Shown here one piece after another: positions 7,756-18,761 of a DNA stretch of 64,000 nt. The position numbers and the translations under genes were made by a program. The stretch is from Clostridia bacterium (lineage in GTDB: Bacteria; Bacillota; Clostridia; Lachnospirales; Anaerotignaceae). Under the pieces are notes generated by a model, which worked only from the letters and a program-made list of their open reading frames with translations, searched no databases and had not been told where the DNA came from. The stretch covers positions 1-64,000 of the forward strand of contig JALCQR010000009.1 of assembly GCA_022651385.1 (NCBI GenBank), in the 5' to 3' direction. Numbering within the stretch: the stretch's first letter is position 1; every line of letters starts with the position of its first letter.

Positions 7756-9315
7756 ATGAAAAGAGCACTTTTAAGCGTTTCGGACAAAACAGGCATTGTG
7801 GATTTTGCAAAACAGCTTACAGACCTTGGCTGGGAAATAATATCAACAGGCGGAACTCATAAAACTCTTGAAAATGCCGGCATTAAAGTAACAAGTGTTT
7901 CAGATGTAACCGGATTTCCGGAATGTCTTGACGGACGAGTAAAAACACTTCATCCTGCAATACATGCAGGAATACTTGCAATGAGAAGCAATCCTGAACA
8001 TATGAGACAGCTAAAAGAACTTGGTATTGACACAATAGACATGGTAGTTGTAAATCTCTATCCTTTTAAGCAGACTATTTTAAAAGAGAACGTTACAAGA
8101 GAAACGGCTATTGAAAACATTGATATAGGCGGACCTACAATGATTCGTGCGGCAGCCAAAAATTATCAGGATGTTGCAGTTATTGTTGACCCTAAAGATT
8201 ACGCAAAGATTATAGACGAGCTTAAATCAAACGGAGAAGTAAGCTATGACACAAAATTATATCTCTGCGCAAAAGTCTTTATGCATACGGCTCATTATGA
8301 CAGTCTTATTGCTTCATATATGAAAAAAGAAGCCAATATTAAAGGATTTACAGACACTCTTACACTTACTTATGAAAAAGCACAGGACATGAGATACGGC
8401 GAAAATCCTCACCAGAAAGCAGCTTTTTATAAGGAAATAGGAAATTATAAAGGCCTTCTTACAAATGCAGTTCAGCTTCACGGAAAAGAATTATCATTTA
8501 ACAATATAAATGACACAAACGGAGCTCTTGAGCTTTTAAAAGAATTCACCGATGAGCCTACAATTGTTGCATGTAAACACGCAAATCCATGCGGCGTCGG
8601 GAGTGCTTCTACAATACACGAGGCTTATATAAAGGCTTATACTTCTGACCCTGTTTCGGTTTTCGGCGGAATAATTGTTTCAAACAGAGAAATTGACGCT
8701 GACACGGCAAGTGAAATAAGCAAGATTTTTGTTGAAATAGTGGTTGCTCCTTCATTTACAAAAGAAGCTTTTGATATTTTGTCGAAAAAGAAAAATATCC
8801 GTATAATGGAGCTTAAAAATATTCTTGAAAAACAGCCGGCAGATGCAATTGATATAAAGAAAGTTTCAGGCGGACTTCTTGTTCAGGAGTTAGACAGCAT
8901 ACTTTATGACGACGCAGATATAAAGGTAGTAACCAAAAAAGCCCCTACTGCAAAAGAAATGGAAGACCTTAAATTTGCAATGAAGCTTGTTAAGCATGCA
9001 AAATCAAACGGAATTGCCATTGCCAAAAACAAACAGTCCGTCGGCGTAGGTCCGGGACAGGTAAATAGAATTTGGGCCTGCAAGCAAGCTATTGAGCACG
9101 GAGTTGAACAGCTTGGTGCCGACTATGTAAAAGGTGCATGCCTTGCTTCAGACGCATACTTTCCATTTCCGGATTGTGTTGAGGAAGCGGCAAAAGCGGG
9201 TATATCTGCTATTGTAACTCCGGGAGGCTCTATACGTGACCAGCTTTCAATTGATGCCTGCGACAAGTATGGAATTGCTATGATTTTTACAGGCAAAAGG
9301 CATTTTAGACACTGA
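7756..9315 (+). CDS. purH: Bifunctional AICAR formyltransferase / IMP cyclohydrolase
   Basis: A 519-residue PurH, catalysing the last two steps of de novo IMP synthesis: ZMP (AICAR) plus 10-formyl-THF to FAICAR, then ring closure to IMP. Residues 1-130 are the MGS-like cyclohydrolase domain (SVSDKTGI at the N-terminus, [15 protein letters not shown] at its end); the remainder is the transformylase domain with [19 protein letters not shown] and [11 protein letters not shown]. Length is normal for the family. ATG at 7756 follows TAGGAGG. It stands alone, controlled by the ZTP riboswitch and closed by a strong terminator, rather than sitting in a pur operon. Confidence 0.98.
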   Translation: MKRALLSVSDKTGIVDFAKQLTDLGWEIISTGGTHKTLENAGIKVTSVSDVTGFPECLDGRVKTLHPAIHAGILAMRSNPEHMRQLKELGIDTIDMVVVNLYPFKQTILKENVTRETAIENIDIGGPTMIRAAAKNYQDVAVIVDPKDYAKIIDELKSNGEVSYDTKLYLCAKVFMHTAHYDSLIASYMKKEANIKGFTDTLTLTYEKAQDMRYGENPHQKAAFYKEIGNYKGLLTNAVQLHGKELSFNNINDTNGALELLKEFTDEPTIVACKHANPCGVGSASTIHEAYIKAYTSDPVSVFGGIIVSNREIDADTASEISKIFVEIVVAPSFTKEAFDILSKKKNIRIMELKNILEKQPADAIDIKKVSGGLLVQELDSILYDDADIKVVTKKAPTAKEMEDLKFAMKLVKHAKSNGIAIAKNKQSVGVGPGQVNRIWACKQAIEHGVEQLGADYVKGACLASDAYFPFPDCVEEAAKAGISAIVTPGGSIRDQLSIDACDKYGIAMIFTGKRHFRH

Positions 9316-9364
9316 TTTGTTATTAATTAAGTATTCTAAACTTGATAACATTATTTTGATAATT

Positions 9365-9397
9365 GGGACCACATTTTTGTTGTGTGGTTCCTTTTTT
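9365..9397 (+). terminator. Rho-independent terminator of purH
   Basis: GGGACCACA and TGTGGTTCC arms followed by six T. Confidence 0.85.
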
Positions 9398-9422
9398 GTG
9401 TTAAAATGGAAAGAAAACGGGA

Positions 9423-10211
9423 ATGATTATCGTGATTAAAAAAATAATGGAAAAAACGGCATGGCAGATGCCTGTTTTAAAAGCCTATGGAACGGGCCAT
9501 ATTCTGATACTCATTTTTGGTTTTAGTATGTGTTTCTACTTATTATATAGGTGCAGAAAATTTGATGACAAAAGAACCGACAAAATGTTTTTTATAATAG
9601 GCATTGTACTCATGATTTCGGAAGTGTACAAAGAAATGTTTTTGGCAACCGTTTGGCAGACGGGATACAGCTGGAATGATTTTCCGCTTCAGCTTTGCTC
9701 AATGCCTATGTACTTTGGTGTGATGTATCCTTTTTTAAAAGGAAAAGCAAAGCAGACAATTACAACTTTTCTTGCCACATTTACATTAATGGGAGGATTT
9801 GCTGCAGTTTTTGACCCAACATGCTCTTTTTACAGCTATATTACAATGACGGTTCATTCAATTGCGTGGCATTTTGTATTGATTTTTATGGGGCTTCATC
9901 TTTGGACTTCGCATAAAAATATTTTAAATTTTGAATATGCCGAAATACTATATTTACTCTTAGGGGCGCTGGCTTATTTTCTAAACTATATTTTTATGGA
10001 CATATCTAAAAATACGATGAATCTTTTTTTTGTGGGGCCGGGGCCGGCTCCTATCATATTGTTTGACGACATTTCGGCAAAATATGGTCCAGTTGCGGAA
10101 AGCCTGCTGTTTTTATATGTTTCATCTGCTACGGCTTTATACATTTATTTGGCTGGAAAGCTCATTTTCAGAAGGGCAACTGCCAAAGAATGCAAATCTA
10201 CTAAAATTTAA
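9423..10211 (+). CDS. YwaF/TMEM164-like integral membrane protein
   Basis: A 262-residue protein with about seven hydrophobic helices (first at roughly residues 27-45, last at 230-250). The helix-3 segment with DFPLQLCSMPMY matches, from memory, the YwaF / TP0381 family of small integral membrane proteins of unknown role. The start at 9423 has only a weak ribosome binding site (GAAAG then GGGA); GTG at 9435 or ATG at 9450 are possible alternatives. It stands alone between purH and the rpsJ promoter. Function not established. Confidence 0.7.
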   Translation: MIIVIKKIMEKTAWQMPVLKAYGTGHILILIFGFSMCFYLLYRCRKFDDKRTDKMFFIIGIVLMISEVYKEMFLATVWQTGYSWNDFPLQLCSMPMYFGVMYPFLKGKAKQTITTFLATFTLMGGFAAVFDPTCSFYSYITMTVHSIAWHFVLIFMGLHLWTSHKNILNFEYAEILYLLLGALAYFLNYIFMDISKNTMNLFFVGPGPAPIILFDDISAKYGPVAESLLFLYVSSATALYIYLAGKLIFRRATAKECKSTKI

Positions 10212-10341
10212 TACCAAAGTTTGGATATAACGTTATTTTAAATTTATATAAACACATTGAGCTTGTGCAGTTTGAACATATAATACTGGCAAAAACTTTA
10301 AAATTTCGTTGGGATTTAATGAAAAAATACGAAAATTTTTC

Positions 10342-10370
10342 TTGCAAAAAGTTAAAGTATAAGGTATAAT
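10342..10370 (+). promoter_or_regulatory. Promoter of the S10-spc-alpha ribosomal operon
   Basis: TTGCAA (10342-10347), 17 bases, TATAAT (10365-10370). No other comparably strong promoter was seen before rplQ, though a weaker one is possible near 23346-23372. Confidence 0.75.
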
Positions 10371-10376
10371 GGTCAC

Positions 10377-10598
10377 TGTTGTGACATAGAGCAATGAAAC
10401 GGAGGTTGCCGCAGTAATGTGGGTTTTCCGCGGAGCGATGTCCAGTTCACGAAACCGGGCGACAAGGTCACTGTACTGAATATTGGGAGTAAGAATCTTT
10501 ATGAAAGATTCTGTGCGCTTTTTTGCGCATCCGGATAAGTGTGCAGTCACCACTTGTCGTGCTGAAAGTTAAAGTACGAAAAGGAGGGGACTTTTTTT
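10377..10598 (+). ncRNA. Structured 5' leader of rpsJ
   Basis: About 220 untranslated bases separate the promoter from rpsJ. They hold GTCAC/GTGAC (near 10372-10386), a perfect 9-bp hairpin AGAATCTTT/AAAGATTCT (10492-10512) and TGCGC/GCGCA (10514-10529). AAAGTTAAAGTA occurs in the promoter spacer and again just before the rpsJ ribosome binding site. I see no coding frame on either strand that looks real. A role in autoregulation by a ribosomal protein is an inference from position; I do not recognise a known family. The stretch 10212-10341 shows nothing. Confidence 0.5.
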
Positions 10599-10910
10599 AT
10601 GGCAAACCAAAAAATAAGAATCAGTCTTAAAGCATATGATCACAAGCTGATCGATCAATCAGCAGTTCAGATTATCGAAACTGCTAAGAAAACAGGAGCT
10701 CAGATAAGCGGACCTATCCCGCTTCCTACCAAAAAGGAAGTAGTTACAATCCTCAGAGCTGTTCACAAGTACAAAGACTCAAGAGAGCAGTTTGAAATGA
10801 GAACTCATAAAAGACTGATTGATATCCTTATGCCTACACCAAAGACTGTTGACGCTCTCAGCAGACTTGATTTACCGGCAGGCGTAGATATCACATTAAA
10901 AATCATGTAA
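10599..10910 (+). CDS. rpsJ: Ribosomal protein S10
   Basis: 103 residues, the usual S10 length; a 30S head protein that also acts with NusB/NusG in antitermination. [14 protein letters not shown] and the [12 protein letters not shown] loop are diagnostic. First gene of the super-operon, preceded by AAGGAGGGGA. A 102-bp gap with a small CCGC/GCGG hairpin separates it from rplC, wider than most gaps downstream. Confidence 0.98.
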   Translation: MANQKIRISLKAYDHKLIDQSAVQIIETAKKTGAQISGPIPLPTKKEVVTILRAVHKYKDSREQFEMRTHKRLIDILMPTPKTVDALSRLDLPAGVDITLKIM

Positions 10911-11012
10911 TTTTAGTCCAAGAACGGTTTATATAAGCTGCAAACTTATATTAAACTAGTATGATTACCGCAAAAGCGGCAATCCGCTGTAGAAAAACAG
11001 GAGGTGCAGGAA

Positions 11013-11642
11013 ATGAAAAAAGCTATTATGGCTAAGAAAATCGGAATGACTCAGATTTTCAATGAAACAGGCAATCTTATTCCTGTTACTGTTCTTGAAG
11101 CTGGACCTTGTGCAGTAGTTCAGAAAAAGACAGTTGAAAATGACGGTTATTCAGCAATCCAGATTGGTTTTATAGATGAAAAGACCAATAAAGTAACAAA
11201 GCCTGAAAAAGGTCACTTTGAAAAGGCAGGAGTTGCTGTTAAGAAGTATTTAAAGGAATTTAAACTTGACGACGCAGACAGCTATGAGCTTGGAGCAGAA
11301 ATCAAGGCAAACATCTTCGCTACAGGCGACAAAGTCGATGTAAGCGGTGTTTCCAAAGGTAAAGGATATCAGGGCGCGATTAAGAGATACGGCCAACACA
11401 GAGGTCCTGTTACTCACGGTTCTAAATCTCACAGAGTTGTAGGTTCTATGGGTACATCAGCTACACCAAGTAAGGTTAAAAAGAACAAACATATGGCAGG
11501 CCACATGGGTGCTGTAAACGTAACAGTTCAGAATCTTGAAATCGTTAGCGCAGACGCAGAAAAGAACCTTCTTCTTATTAAAGGTGCAGTTCCTGGACCT
11601 AAAGGCTCAATTCTTGTTGTTAAAGAAAGCGTTAAAGCTTGA
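11013..11642 (+). CDS. rplC: Ribosomal protein L3
   Basis: 209 residues from the ATG at 11013, chosen because AGGAGGTG at 11000-11006 is its ribosome binding site and contains the upstream in-frame GTG. L3 is an early 50S assembly protein near the peptidyl-transferase centre. [11 protein letters not shown] is the typical start (here after five extra residues), and [16 protein letters not shown] is the C-terminal signature. 26 bp before rplD. Confidence 0.98.
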   Translation: MKKAIMAKKIGMTQIFNETGNLIPVTVLEAGPCAVVQKKTVENDGYSAIQIGFIDEKTNKVTKPEKGHFEKAGVAVKKYLKEFKLDDADSYELGAEIKANIFATGDKVDVSGVSKGKGYQGAIKRYGQHRGPVTHGSKSHRVVGSMGTSATPSKVKKNKHMAGHMGAVNVTVQNLEIVSADAEKNLLLIKGAVPGPKGSILVVKESVKA

Positions 11643-11668
11643 TTACTTTACGAAAGGAGGAAAAGTAG

Positions 11669-12289
11669 ATGGCAGACGTTAAAGTTTTAAATATGAGCGG
11701 AGCTGAGGTTGGCACAATAAGCCTTAACGACGACATTTTTGGTATAGAAGCAAACGAACACGCAATGCACATGGCTGTAATTAGTTACCTTGCAAATCAA
11801 AGACAGGGTACACAAAGCACAAAAACACGTGCTGAAGTTAGCGGTGGCGGAAGAAAACCTTGGAGACAAAAAGGCACAGGCCGTGCAAGACAGGGCTCAA
11901 TTCGTTCTCCACAGTGGAAAGGCGGCGGAGTGGTATTCGCACCAAAGCCAAGAGACTATACAATGAGACTCAACAAAAAATTAAAGAGACTTGCTCTTAA
12001 GTCGGCTCTTTCAACTAAAGTAGCTGAAGAAAAAATAATTGTACTTGATGAGCTTACTCTTTCAGAAGTTAAGACAAAGGAAATGGCAAATGTTCTCGCA
12101 AATATAAATGCAGGCAAAGCACTTGTGGTTATGGATGGCTCAAACACAAATGTAATCCTTTCAGCAAGAAATATTCCTGAAGTCAAGACTGCTGCAGTAA
12201 ACACTATAAATGTATATGACATCCTTAAATACAATACGCTTGTACTTACAAAGGATGCCGTAGCTAAGATTCAGGAGGTGTACGCATAA
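11669..12289 (+). CDS. rplD: Ribosomal protein L4
   Basis: 206 residues, normal for L4 (RplD/L1e family). The basic loop [16 protein letters not shown] at about residues 62-77 lines the exit tunnel. In E. coli L4 represses the S10 operon; whether it does so here is unknown. The stop codon overlaps the rplW start by one base (TAATG), implying coupled translation. Confidence 0.98.
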   Translation: MADVKVLNMSGAEVGTISLNDDIFGIEANEHAMHMAVISYLANQRQGTQSTKTRAEVSGGGRKPWRQKGTGRARQGSIRSPQWKGGGVVFAPKPRDYTMRLNKKLKRLALKSALSTKVAEEKIIVLDELTLSEVKTKEMANVLANINAGKALVVMDGSNTNVILSARNIPEVKTAAVNTINVYDILKYNTLVLTKDAVAKIQEVYA

Positions 12290-12588
12290 TGGCAGATTTA
12301 AAATATTATGACGTTATACTTAAACCGGTTATAACAGAATCAAGCATGGCTGGCTATGAAAACAAAAAATACACTTTCTTAGTACATCCGGAAGCAACAA
12401 AGATTCAGATTAAAGAAGCTGTTGAAAAAATGTTTGACGGAATAACCGTTGCTTCAGTTCACACAATGAACTATGACGGCAAAACAAAAAGACGTGGAAT
12501 GATTTACGGCAAGACCGCTAAAAGAAAGAAAGCTATTGTTCAGCTTACTAAAGACAGCAAAGACATCGAGATATTCCACGGAGTTTGA
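12289..12588 (+). CDS. rplW: Ribosomal protein L23
   Basis: 99 residues; L23 sits at the tunnel exit and docks trigger factor and SRP. Recognised from YDVILKPVITESS, KIQIKEAVEKMF and GKTKRRG. Start overlaps the rplD stop. A 68-bp gap follows before rplB. Confidence 0.97.
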   Translation: MADLKYYDVILKPVITESSMAGYENKKYTFLVHPEATKIQIKEAVEKMFDGITVASVHTMNYDGKTKRRGMIYGKTAKRKKAIVQLTKDSKDIEIFHGV

Positions 12589-12656
12589 TAAATCAGATAA
12601 CAAGAATATTTAATATAAATTGTTAAAGACTCAGCTTATCGAAAGGAGTGTAAAAG

Positions 12657-13484
12657 ATGGGCATTAAAAGATATAAGCCTTATACACCTTCAAGAAGACA
12701 CATGACTGTGTCAACATTTGAAGAAATCACAAAATCAACTCCTGAAAAATCCTTAGTTGTTCATGTAAAGAAAAACTCAGGAAGAAACAATCAGGGTAAA
12801 CTTACAGTTCGTCACAAAGGCGGCGGAGCTAAGATAAAATACAGATTAATTGATTTTAAAAGGAACAAAGACAATGTGCCTGCAAAGGTAACAGCTATTG
12901 AGTATGATCCTAACAGAACAGCAAATATAGCACTTATTGTTTATGCCGACGGCACAAAGAGTTATATACTTGCTCCTGACGGACTTAAAGTCGGCGACTC
13001 ACTGATGAACGGAGACAAAGCCGAGGTGCGTATAGGAAATTCACTTCCTATGAAAAACATCCCTGTAGGTGCAAATATCCACAACGTTGAAATGTATCCG
13101 GGAAAAGGCGGACAGCTTGCTCGTGCAGCAGGTATGGTTGCTCAGCTTATGGCTAAGGATGAAAAATATGCAACAGTTAAGCTTCCTTCAGGCGAGATGA
13201 GACTTCTTCCTATAGACTGCCGCGCAACAATCGGACAGATTGGAAATCTTGACCATGAGCTTGTTAAAATCGGCAAGGCCGGCAGAACAAGAAATATGGG
13301 TGTAAGACCTACAGTAAGAGGTTCTGTTATGAACCCTAACGACCATCCACACGGCGGTGGTGAAGGTAGAGCACCAGTAGGACGTCCGTCACCTATGACA
13401 CCTTGGGGCAAACCGACACTCGGTTACAAGACAAGAAAGAAACACAAAGCTTCAAACAAATATATCATTCACCATAGAGGTTGA
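12657..13484 (+). CDS. rplB: Ribosomal protein L2
   Basis: 275 residues, standard length. L2 binds 23S rRNA near the peptidyl-transferase centre and helps join the subunits. [13 protein letters not shown] at the start and the highly conserved [14 protein letters not shown] with its catalytic-region His near residue 230 are diagnostic. GAAAGGAGTG precedes the ATG. Confidence 0.99.
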   Translation: MGIKRYKPYTPSRRHMTVSTFEEITKSTPEKSLVVHVKKNSGRNNQGKLTVRHKGGGAKIKYRLIDFKRNKDNVPAKVTAIEYDPNRTANIALIVYADGTKSYILAPDGLKVGDSLMNGDKAEVRIGNSLPMKNIPVGANIHNVEMYPGKGGQLARAAGMVAQLMAKDEKYATVKLPSGEMRLLPIDCRATIGQIGNLDHELVKIGKAGRTRNMGVRPTVRGSVMNPNDHPHGGGEGRAPVGRPSPMTPWGKPTLGYKTRKKHKASNKYIIHHRG

Positions 13485-13531
13485 TTTTAAATCAGCATAA
13501 CCGATAGAAACAAAAAAAGGAGGAAGTATAC

Positions 13532-13816
13532 ATGAGCAGATCACTTAAAAAGGGTCCTTTCATAGATGAGCATCTTGCTAAGAAGATAGACGCGCTCAAC
13601 GTAGCAGGCGAAAAGACTGTTATTAAAACATGGTCACGCCGCTCAACCATTTTCCCTTCAATGATTGGCCACACAATAGCAGTTCATGACGGCAGAAAAC
13701 ATGTGCCTGTATATATCACGGAAGATATGGTAGGCCATAAACTTGGCGAATTTGCCTTAACAAGGACATACAGAGGACACGGAAGAGACGCAGAAAAGAA
13801 GACAAAATTAGTTTAA
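13532..13816 (+). CDS. rpsS: Ribosomal protein S19
   Basis: 94 residues; 30S head protein contacting S13 and the 50[13 protein letters not shown] and [13 protein letters not shown] are the family signatures. AGGAGG lies 10 bases before the ATG; 26 bp before rplV. Confidence 0.98.
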   Translation: MSRSLKKGPFIDEHLAKKIDALNVAGEKTVIKTWSRRSTIFPSMIGHTIAVHDGRKHVPVYITEDMVGHKLGEFALTRTYRGHGRDAEKKTKLV

Positions 13817-13842
13817 TCAGTTAGGAAGGAGGTTTGGTTGTC

Positions 13843-14232
13843 ATGGCAAAGGGACATAGAAGCCAGATTAAAAAACAGAGAAATACAGATACCGCAGACA
13901 AAAGACCACAAGCAACTGCAAAATACGTTGGAATCCCTGCTTCCAAAGCTAAGATCGTTTTAGACCAAATTCAGGGCAAAGATGTAAAAACAGCAGCCGC
14001 TTTACTTAAATATAACCCAAGAATCGCAGCCGAAATCATAGGAAAGGTTCTTAATTCAGCAGTAGCTAATGCAGAGAACAATTTGGGCATGGATGTTAGC
14101 AAATTATTTGTTGAAGAGGTAATAGCAGGTCAGGGTCCGACTTTAAAACGTATCCGTCCAAGAGCACAGGGCAGAGCTTACAAGATCCTTAAGAGATCAT
14201 GCCATATATCCATCATTCTCAATGAGAGATAA
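13843..14232 (+). CDS. rplV: Ribosomal protein L22
   Basis: 129 residues from the ATG at 13843; AAGGAGG at 13826-13832 gives good spacing to it, whereas the upstream in-frame TTG at 13834 is too close. L22's long hairpin reaches into the exit tunnel ([15 protein letters not shown] in the C-terminal part). The N-terminus is a little longer and more basic than in B. subtilis. 11 bp before rpsC. Confidence 0.97.
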   Translation: MAKGHRSQIKKQRNTDTADKRPQATAKYVGIPASKAKIVLDQIQGKDVKTAAALLKYNPRIAAEIIGKVLNSAVANAENNLGMDVSKLFVEEVIAGQGPTLKRIRPRAQGRAYKILKRSCHISIILNER

Positions 14233-14243
14233 GGAGGTTAACA

Positions 14244-14903
14244 ATGGGACAGAAAGTAAATCCGCATGGATTAAGAGTTGGCATTATCAAAGACTGGGAT
14301 ACTAAATGGTACTCAGAAAAAAATTATGCCGATAATTTAGTTGAAGATGTAAAGATAAGAAAGTTTATTAAAAAGAAATTATACGCTTCAGGCGTTTCAA
14401 AAATTTTAATTGAAAGAACAACTGAAAGAATTAAAATTTCAATTTATACTGCAAAACCTGGCATCGTAATCGGAAGAAACGGCTCTTCAATTGAAGAACT
14501 TAAAAATGAAGTTCAGAAAATGACAAGTGCTAAAGTAAACATTAACATAGAAGAAATTAAGAGACCTGAGCTTGACAGTCAGCTTGTAGCCGAAAATATC
14601 GCTCAGCAGCTTGAAAACCGTGTTACATTCCGTCGTGCTATGAAACAGTCAATGGGAAGAACAATGAAATCCGGAGCTAAAGGCATAAAGACTTCATGCA
14701 GCGGCCGTCTTGGCGGAGCAGATATGGCAAGAAGAGAAACATATCATGATGGAACAATCCCTCTTCAGACACTTCGTGCCGATATTGATTATGGTTTTGC
14801 TGAAGCAAACACAACTTATGGCAAAGTCGGCGTAAAAGTATGGATTTATAAAGGAGAGGTTCTTCCTGTAAAGTCAACAAAAAAGGAAGGAGGCGCTAAG
14901 TAA
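14244..14903 (+). CDS. rpsC: Ribosomal protein S3
   Basis: 219 residues: KH type 2 domain ([15 protein letters not shown] at about residues 73-87) and a C-terminal domain ([11 protein letters not shown]) at the mRNA entry channel. [13 protein letters not shown] is the classic N-terminus. Overlaps rplP by one base. Confidence 0.99.
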   Translation: MGQKVNPHGLRVGIIKDWDTKWYSEKNYADNLVEDVKIRKFIKKKLYASGVSKILIERTTERIKISIYTAKPGIVIGRNGSSIEELKNEVQKMTSAKVNINIEEIKRPELDSQLVAENIAQQLENRVTFRRAMKQSMGRTMKSGAKGIKTSCSGRLGGADMARRETYHDGTIPLQTLRADIDYGFAEANTTYGKVGVKVWIYKGEVLPVKSTKKEGGAK

Positions 14904-15349
14904 TGTTAATGCCTAAAAGAGTAAAAAGACGTAAACAGTTCAGAGGCAGATTAAAGGGCAAAGCTCTTAGAGGAAATAAAGTTACTTACGGTGATTATGG
15001 AATCGTAGCTCTTGAACCGAGCTGGATTACATCAAATCAGATTGAGGCAGCCCGTATTGCCATGACAAGATTTGTAAAACGTGGTGGTCAGGTTTGGATA
15101 AAAATATTTCCAGACAAACCTGTAACAGCTAAACCTGCTGAAACTCGAATGGGTTCAGGCAAGGGCTCACCAGAATATTGGGTTGCAGTGGTTAAACCAG
15201 GCAGAGTTATGTTTGAGCTTGGCGGTGTAAGTGAAGAAATAGCAAAAGAGGCTCTTCGTCTTGCTATACACAAACTTCCTATCAAGTGTAAAATCGTTTC
15301 TCGTGCTGATCAAGAGGCAGAAATGGTAGGTGAAAGCAATGAAAACTAA
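14903..15349 (+). CDS. rplP: Ribosomal protein L16
   Basis: 148 residues; L16 helps position tRNAs on the 50[16 protein letters not shown] start and [19 protein letters not shown] are diagnostic. Start overlaps the rpsC stop; its last 11 bases overlap the rpmC start. Confidence 0.98.
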   Translation: MLMPKRVKRRKQFRGRLKGKALRGNKVTYGDYGIVALEPSWITSNQIEAARIAMTRFVKRGGQVWIKIFPDKPVTAKPAETRMGSGKGSPEYWVAVVKPGRVMFELGGVSEEIAKEALRLAIHKLPIKCKIVSRADQEAEMVGESNEN

Positions 15350-15548
15350 ATCTTATTTAGACGGTTTAAGAAATAAAACTGTTGAAGAATTAAATCAGGA
15401 TCTCGTTGCTGCAAAGAAGGAATTATTTAATCTCAGATTCCAGAATGCTACAAACCAGCTTGACAACACATCAAGAATTAGCGAGGTACGTAAAAATATA
15501 GCTAGGATTCAGACAATTATTACACTGAACCAGAGAGCAGCACAATAA
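15339..15548 (+). CDS. rpmC: Ribosomal protein L29
   Basis: 69 residues from the ATG at 15339 (AGGTG lies upstream inside rplP; an in-frame GTG at 15330 would add three residues and is less likely). Two-helix protein at the tunnel exit; [16 protein letters not shown] is the family motif. Confidence 0.96.
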   Translation: MKTKSYLDGLRNKTVEELNQDLVAAKKELFNLRFQNATNQLDNTSRISEVRKNIARIQTIITLNQRAAQ

Positions 15549-15569
15549 TCTTGAAAGGAGGCAATAATA

Positions 15570-15827
15570 GTGGAAGAAAGAAACCTTCGTAAAACTAGAG
15601 TAGGTATGGTTGTAAGCGACAAGATGGATAAAACTATCGTTGTAGCTGTTGCAGACAGAGTTAAACATCCACTTTACGGAAAAATCATAGATAGAACTTA
15701 CAAGCTTAAAGCACATGATGAAAACAATGAGTGCCGTATCGGCGATAAGGTAAAAGTAATGGAAACAAGACCTTTGTCAAAAGATAAGAGATGGAGACTC
15801 ATTAAGATTATAGATAAAGCTAAATAA
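15570..15827 (+). CDS. rpsQ: Ribosomal protein S17
   Basis: 85 residues, GTG start at 15570 after GAAAGGAGG. Primary 16S-binding protein of the OB fold; [14 protein letters not shown] and the terminal [10 protein letters not shown] are typical. Confidence 0.97.
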   Translation: MEERNLRKTRVGMVVSDKMDKTIVVAVADRVKHPLYGKIIDRTYKLKAHDENNECRIGDKVKVMETRPLSKDKRWRLIKIIDKAK

Positions 15828-15853
15828 ATTCTGTTGCGAGAGGAGGCAATGTT

Positions 15854-16222
15854 ATGGTTCAGCAGGAAACCAGATTAAAAGTAGCAGATAATTCAGGCGC
15901 TAAAGAACTTCTCTGCATTAGAGTTTTAGGTGGATCCACCAGAAGATATGCAGGAGTTGGAGATATAATTGTTGCCAGCGTTAAAGAAGCAACACCTGGC
16001 GGCGTTGTTAAGAAAGGTGAAGTTGTTAGAGCAGTAGTAGTAAGAACAGTAAAGCCTGTCGGTAGACCGGACGGCTCATACATCAGATTTGATGAAAATG
16101 CTGCTGTTATTATCAAGGATGACAAAACTCCAAGAGGTACCCGTATATTTGGACCGGTTGCAAGAGAGCTCAGAGAAAAACAGTTTATGAAGATCTTGTC
16201 TCTTGCTCCTGAAGTATTATAA
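15854..16222 (+). CDS. rplN: Ribosomal protein L14
   Basis: 122 residues, invariant length. First gene of the classical spc part. [19 protein letters not shown] and [11 protein letters not shown] are diagnostic. L14 binds L19 and the silencing factor RsfS in the family. Confidence 0.99.
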   Translation: MVQQETRLKVADNSGAKELLCIRVLGGSTRRYAGVGDIIVASVKEATPGGVVKKGEVVRAVVVRTVKPVGRPDGSYIRFDENAAVIIKDDKTPRGTRIFGPVARELREKQFMKILSLAPEVL

Positions 16223-16236
16223 GGGAGGAAAGAAAA

Positions 16237-16548
16237 ATGGCAAGCACAAAATTAAAAACCGGCGATAACGTAGTAGTTATTACTGGTAAAAATAAAGGAA
16301 AACAGGGCAAAATTCTTATTGTTGATAGAAAAAAAGGCAGAGTTCTTGTTGAGGGTGTTAACATGGTTTCAAAACATCAGAAACCAAATGCACAAAATCA
16401 GCAGGGCGGCATAGTAAAAAAAGAAAATTATATTGATGCTTCTAACGTTATGTATCTTCATAACGGCAAGGCAACAAGAATTGGTGCTAAGATAGAAGAC
16501 GGCAAAAAGTTTAGAATTGCTAAGTCAACAGGCGAAGTAATCGACTGA
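16237..16548 (+). CDS. rplX: Ribosomal protein L24
   Basis: 103 residues with an N-terminal KOW motif ([18 protein letters not shown]). 50S assembly initiator. 14 bp after rplN, 21 bp before rplE. Confidence 0.98.
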   Translation: MASTKLKTGDNVVVITGKNKGKQGKILIVDRKKGRVLVEGVNMVSKHQKPNAQNQQGGIVKKENYIDASNVMYLHNGKATRIGAKIEDGKKFRIAKSTGEVID

Positions 16549-16569
16549 TTTTTGAAAGGAGGTAATTAA

Positions 16570-17109
16570 GTGAGCAGATTAAAAGAGTTCTACGATACGG
16601 AAATTGTAGAGGGATTAAGTAAGAAATTTTCTTATAAAAATAAAATGGCAGTTCCAAAGCTTTCAAAAATCGTTATAAACATGGGAGTAGGCGAAGCTAA
16701 GGAAAACTCAAAGGTTCTTGACAGCGCAGTTAAAGACCTTACAATAATTTCGGGCCAAAAACCAATTATCACAAAGGCTAAAAAATCTGTTGCTGCATTC
16801 AAACTCCGTCAGGGAATGCCAATTGGCTGCAAAGTTACTCTCAGAGGTGAAAGAATGTATGATTTTGCTGACAGATTAATCAACATTTCTCTTCCTCGTG
16901 TACGTGACTTCAGAGGAGTAAAGACAAACTCCTTCGACGGAAGAGGCAACTATACACTGGGCATAAAGGAACAGCTTATTTTCCCTGAAATCGAATATGA
17001 TAAAGTTGACAAAATCAGAGGTATGGACATAATTTTTGTAACAACTGCAAAAACAGATGAAGAAGGCAGAGAGTTACTTAGATTATTTGGTATGCCATTC
17101 GAGAAATAA
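16570..17109 (+). CDS. rplE: Ribosomal protein L5
   Basis: 179 residues, GTG start after AAAGGAGG. L5 binds 5S rRNA in the central protuberance. [17 protein letters not shown] and [17 protein letters not shown] are diagnostic. Confidence 0.99.
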   Translation: MSRLKEFYDTEIVEGLSKKFSYKNKMAVPKLSKIVINMGVGEAKENSKVLDSAVKDLTIISGQKPIITKAKKSVAAFKLRQGMPIGCKVTLRGERMYDFADRLINISLPRVRDFRGVKTNSFDGRGNYTLGIKEQLIFPEIEYDKVDKIRGMDIIFVTTAKTDEEGRELLRLFGMPFEK

Positions 17110-17122
17110 GGAGGAAAATTAA

Positions 17123-17308
17123 ATGGCTAAAAAATCAATGGTACTTAAGCAGGAAAGAAAACCTAAGTTTTCGACGAGAGCTTATACACGTTGCAGAATA
17201 TGCGGAAGACCACATTCTGTATTGAAAAAATTTGGAATTTGTCGTATATGCTTCCGCGAATTAGCGTATAAGGGCCAGATTCCTGGAGTAAAGAAAGCCA
17301 GCTGGTAA
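17123..17308 (+). CDS. rpsN: Ribosomal protein S14, zinc type
   Basis: 61 residues with CRIC-x12-CRIC, the zinc-binding form of S14 (type Z) usual in Firmicutes. A second, zinc-free copy used in zinc starvation, if any, is not in this window. Confidence 0.98.
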   Translation: MAKKSMVLKQERKPKFSTRAYTRCRICGRPHSVLKKFGICRICFRELAYKGQIPGVKKASW

Positions 17309-17329
17309 TCGGAAAGGAGGATTTTCACT

Positions 17330-17731
17330 ATGTCAATGAGCGACCCAATCGCAGATATGCTTACAAGAATCAGAAACGCTAACACGGCAAAGCACGACAC
17401 AGTAGATGTTCCTGTTTCTATAATGAAAAAAGCAATTGCTGATATATTAACAAACGAAGGCTACATCAACGGCTACGAAATCATCGAAGACGGTGTAAAA
17501 AGCTCAATGAGATTAAGCCTTAAATATGGAAAAGACAAAAACGAAAAAGTTATATCAGGTATTAAGAGAATTTCAAAACCTGGTCTTAGAGTTTTTGCAG
17601 GCAAGGCAGATTTACCAAAAGTACTTGGCGGCCTGGGAATTGCAATTATTTCAACAAGCCAAGGTCTTATGACTGATAAAGAGGCAAGAAAAAACGGCAT
17701 CGGCGGCGAAGTTGTTGCCTTTGTATGGTAA
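17330..17731 (+). CDS. rpsH: Ribosomal protein S8
   Basis: 133 residues; binds the central 16S domain and in E. coli represses the spc operon. [16 protein letters not shown] and the C-terminal [11 protein letters not shown] are diagnostic. Two starts are possible (17330 or 17336); the first has better spacing from GGAGG. Confidence 0.98.
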   Translation: MSMSDPIADMLTRIRNANTAKHDTVDVPVSIMKKAIADILTNEGYINGYEIIEDGVKSSMRLSLKYGKDKNEKVISGIKRISKPGLRVFAGKADLPKVLGGLGIAIISTSQGLMTDKEARKNGIGGEVVAFVW

Positions 17732-17762
17732 TTGATAGAAATAATTAACGGAGGTGCAGAAC

Positions 17763-18305
17763 ATGTCAAGAATTGGCAAGTTACCAATCACTATACCTGC
17801 CGGTGTAGAAGTTAAAATTGAAGACGGTAACCTTATTACTGTAAAAGGACCTAAGGGTACTTTACAGCGTAAACTCTCAGCTGACATGAATATCGCAATG
17901 GAAAATGGTCAGATAACAGTGTCAAGACCAAATGACCTTAAGAAATTCAGAGAATTGCACGGTTTAACAAGAACACTTATTCACAACATGGTTGAAGGTG
18001 TTACAAAAGGTTTTGAAAAAACTCTTGAGATAAACGGTGTTGGATATAGAGCAGCAAAGCAGGGCAAGAAACTTGTTCTTACTCTTGGATACTCTCATCT
18101 TGTAGATATCATGGATCCGGAAGGGATTGAAACAGTTGTTGAAGGCCAGAACAAGATTATTGTTAAAGGCATCAGCAAAGAAAAAGTTGGACAGTTCGCA
18201 GCTGAAATCAGAACAAAACGTCCTCCAGAGCCTTATAAAGGCAAGGGCATTAAATATGACTACGAACATATCAGACGTAAAGTTGGTAAGACCGGTAAGA
18301 AGTAA
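17763..18305 (+). CDS. rplF: Ribosomal protein L6
   Basis: 180 residues from the ATG at 17763 after GGAGGTG; the in-frame GTG at 17754 is inside that site. Two repeated L6 folds; the C-terminal [19 protein letters not shown] binds 23S rRNA. A 70-bp gap to rplR follows. Confidence 0.98.
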   Translation: MSRIGKLPITIPAGVEVKIEDGNLITVKGPKGTLQRKLSADMNIAMENGQITVSRPNDLKKFRELHGLTRTLIHNMVEGVTKGFEKTLEINGVGYRAAKQGKKLVLTLGYSHLVDIMDPEGIETVVEGQNKIIVKGISKEKVGQFAAEIRTKRPPEPYKGKGIKYDYEHIRRKVGKTGKK

Positions 18306-18375
18306 TTAAAGGCGGCTTAAACTTTTCTTACTTATATCGGAAAGTGACTAATTTATAGAAAGGTGTGAATTTCAC

Positions 18376-18744
18376 ATGATTAAAAAGCCATCACGTGCAA
18401 CAGCCCGTATTAAGCGTCATTACAGAATACGTAATAAAATAAGCGGCACGGCAAATATTCCAAGACTTGCCGTTTTCCGTTCAAATAAACACATGTATGC
18501 ACAACTTATAGATGATGTTAACGGCACAACACTTGCCGCTGCATCTACAATGGAAAGTGAAATTGCAAGCAAGCTTGAAGCAACTTCAAATGTTGAAGCT
18601 GCAAAGGCTGTAGGCGAGGCTATCGCTAAAAAAGCAAACGCAAAAGGTATAACAGAAGCAGTATTCGACAGAGGCGGTTACATTTACCACGGCAGAGTTC
18701 AGGCCTTGGCTGAAGCAGCCCGCGAAGCTGGTTTACAGTTCTAA
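18376..18744 (+). CDS. rplR: Ribosomal protein L18
   Basis: 122 residues; 5S rRNA-binding partner of L5. [19 protein letters not shown] and [23 protein letters not shown] are family signatures. ATG at 18376 after GAAAGGTG. Confidence 0.98.
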   Translation: MIKKPSRATARIKRHYRIRNKISGTANIPRLAVFRSNKHMYAQLIDDVNGTTLAAASTMESEIASKLEATSNVEAAKAVGEAIAKKANAKGITEAVFDRGGYIYHGRVQALAEAAREAGLQF

Positions 18745-18761
18745 GCGAGGAGGAATAGACG

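Noticed and set aside
10233-10553. Minus-strand frame of 106 codons in the rpsJ leader
   Set aside because: Lies opposite a structured leader, has no ribosome binding site and no protein-like composition.
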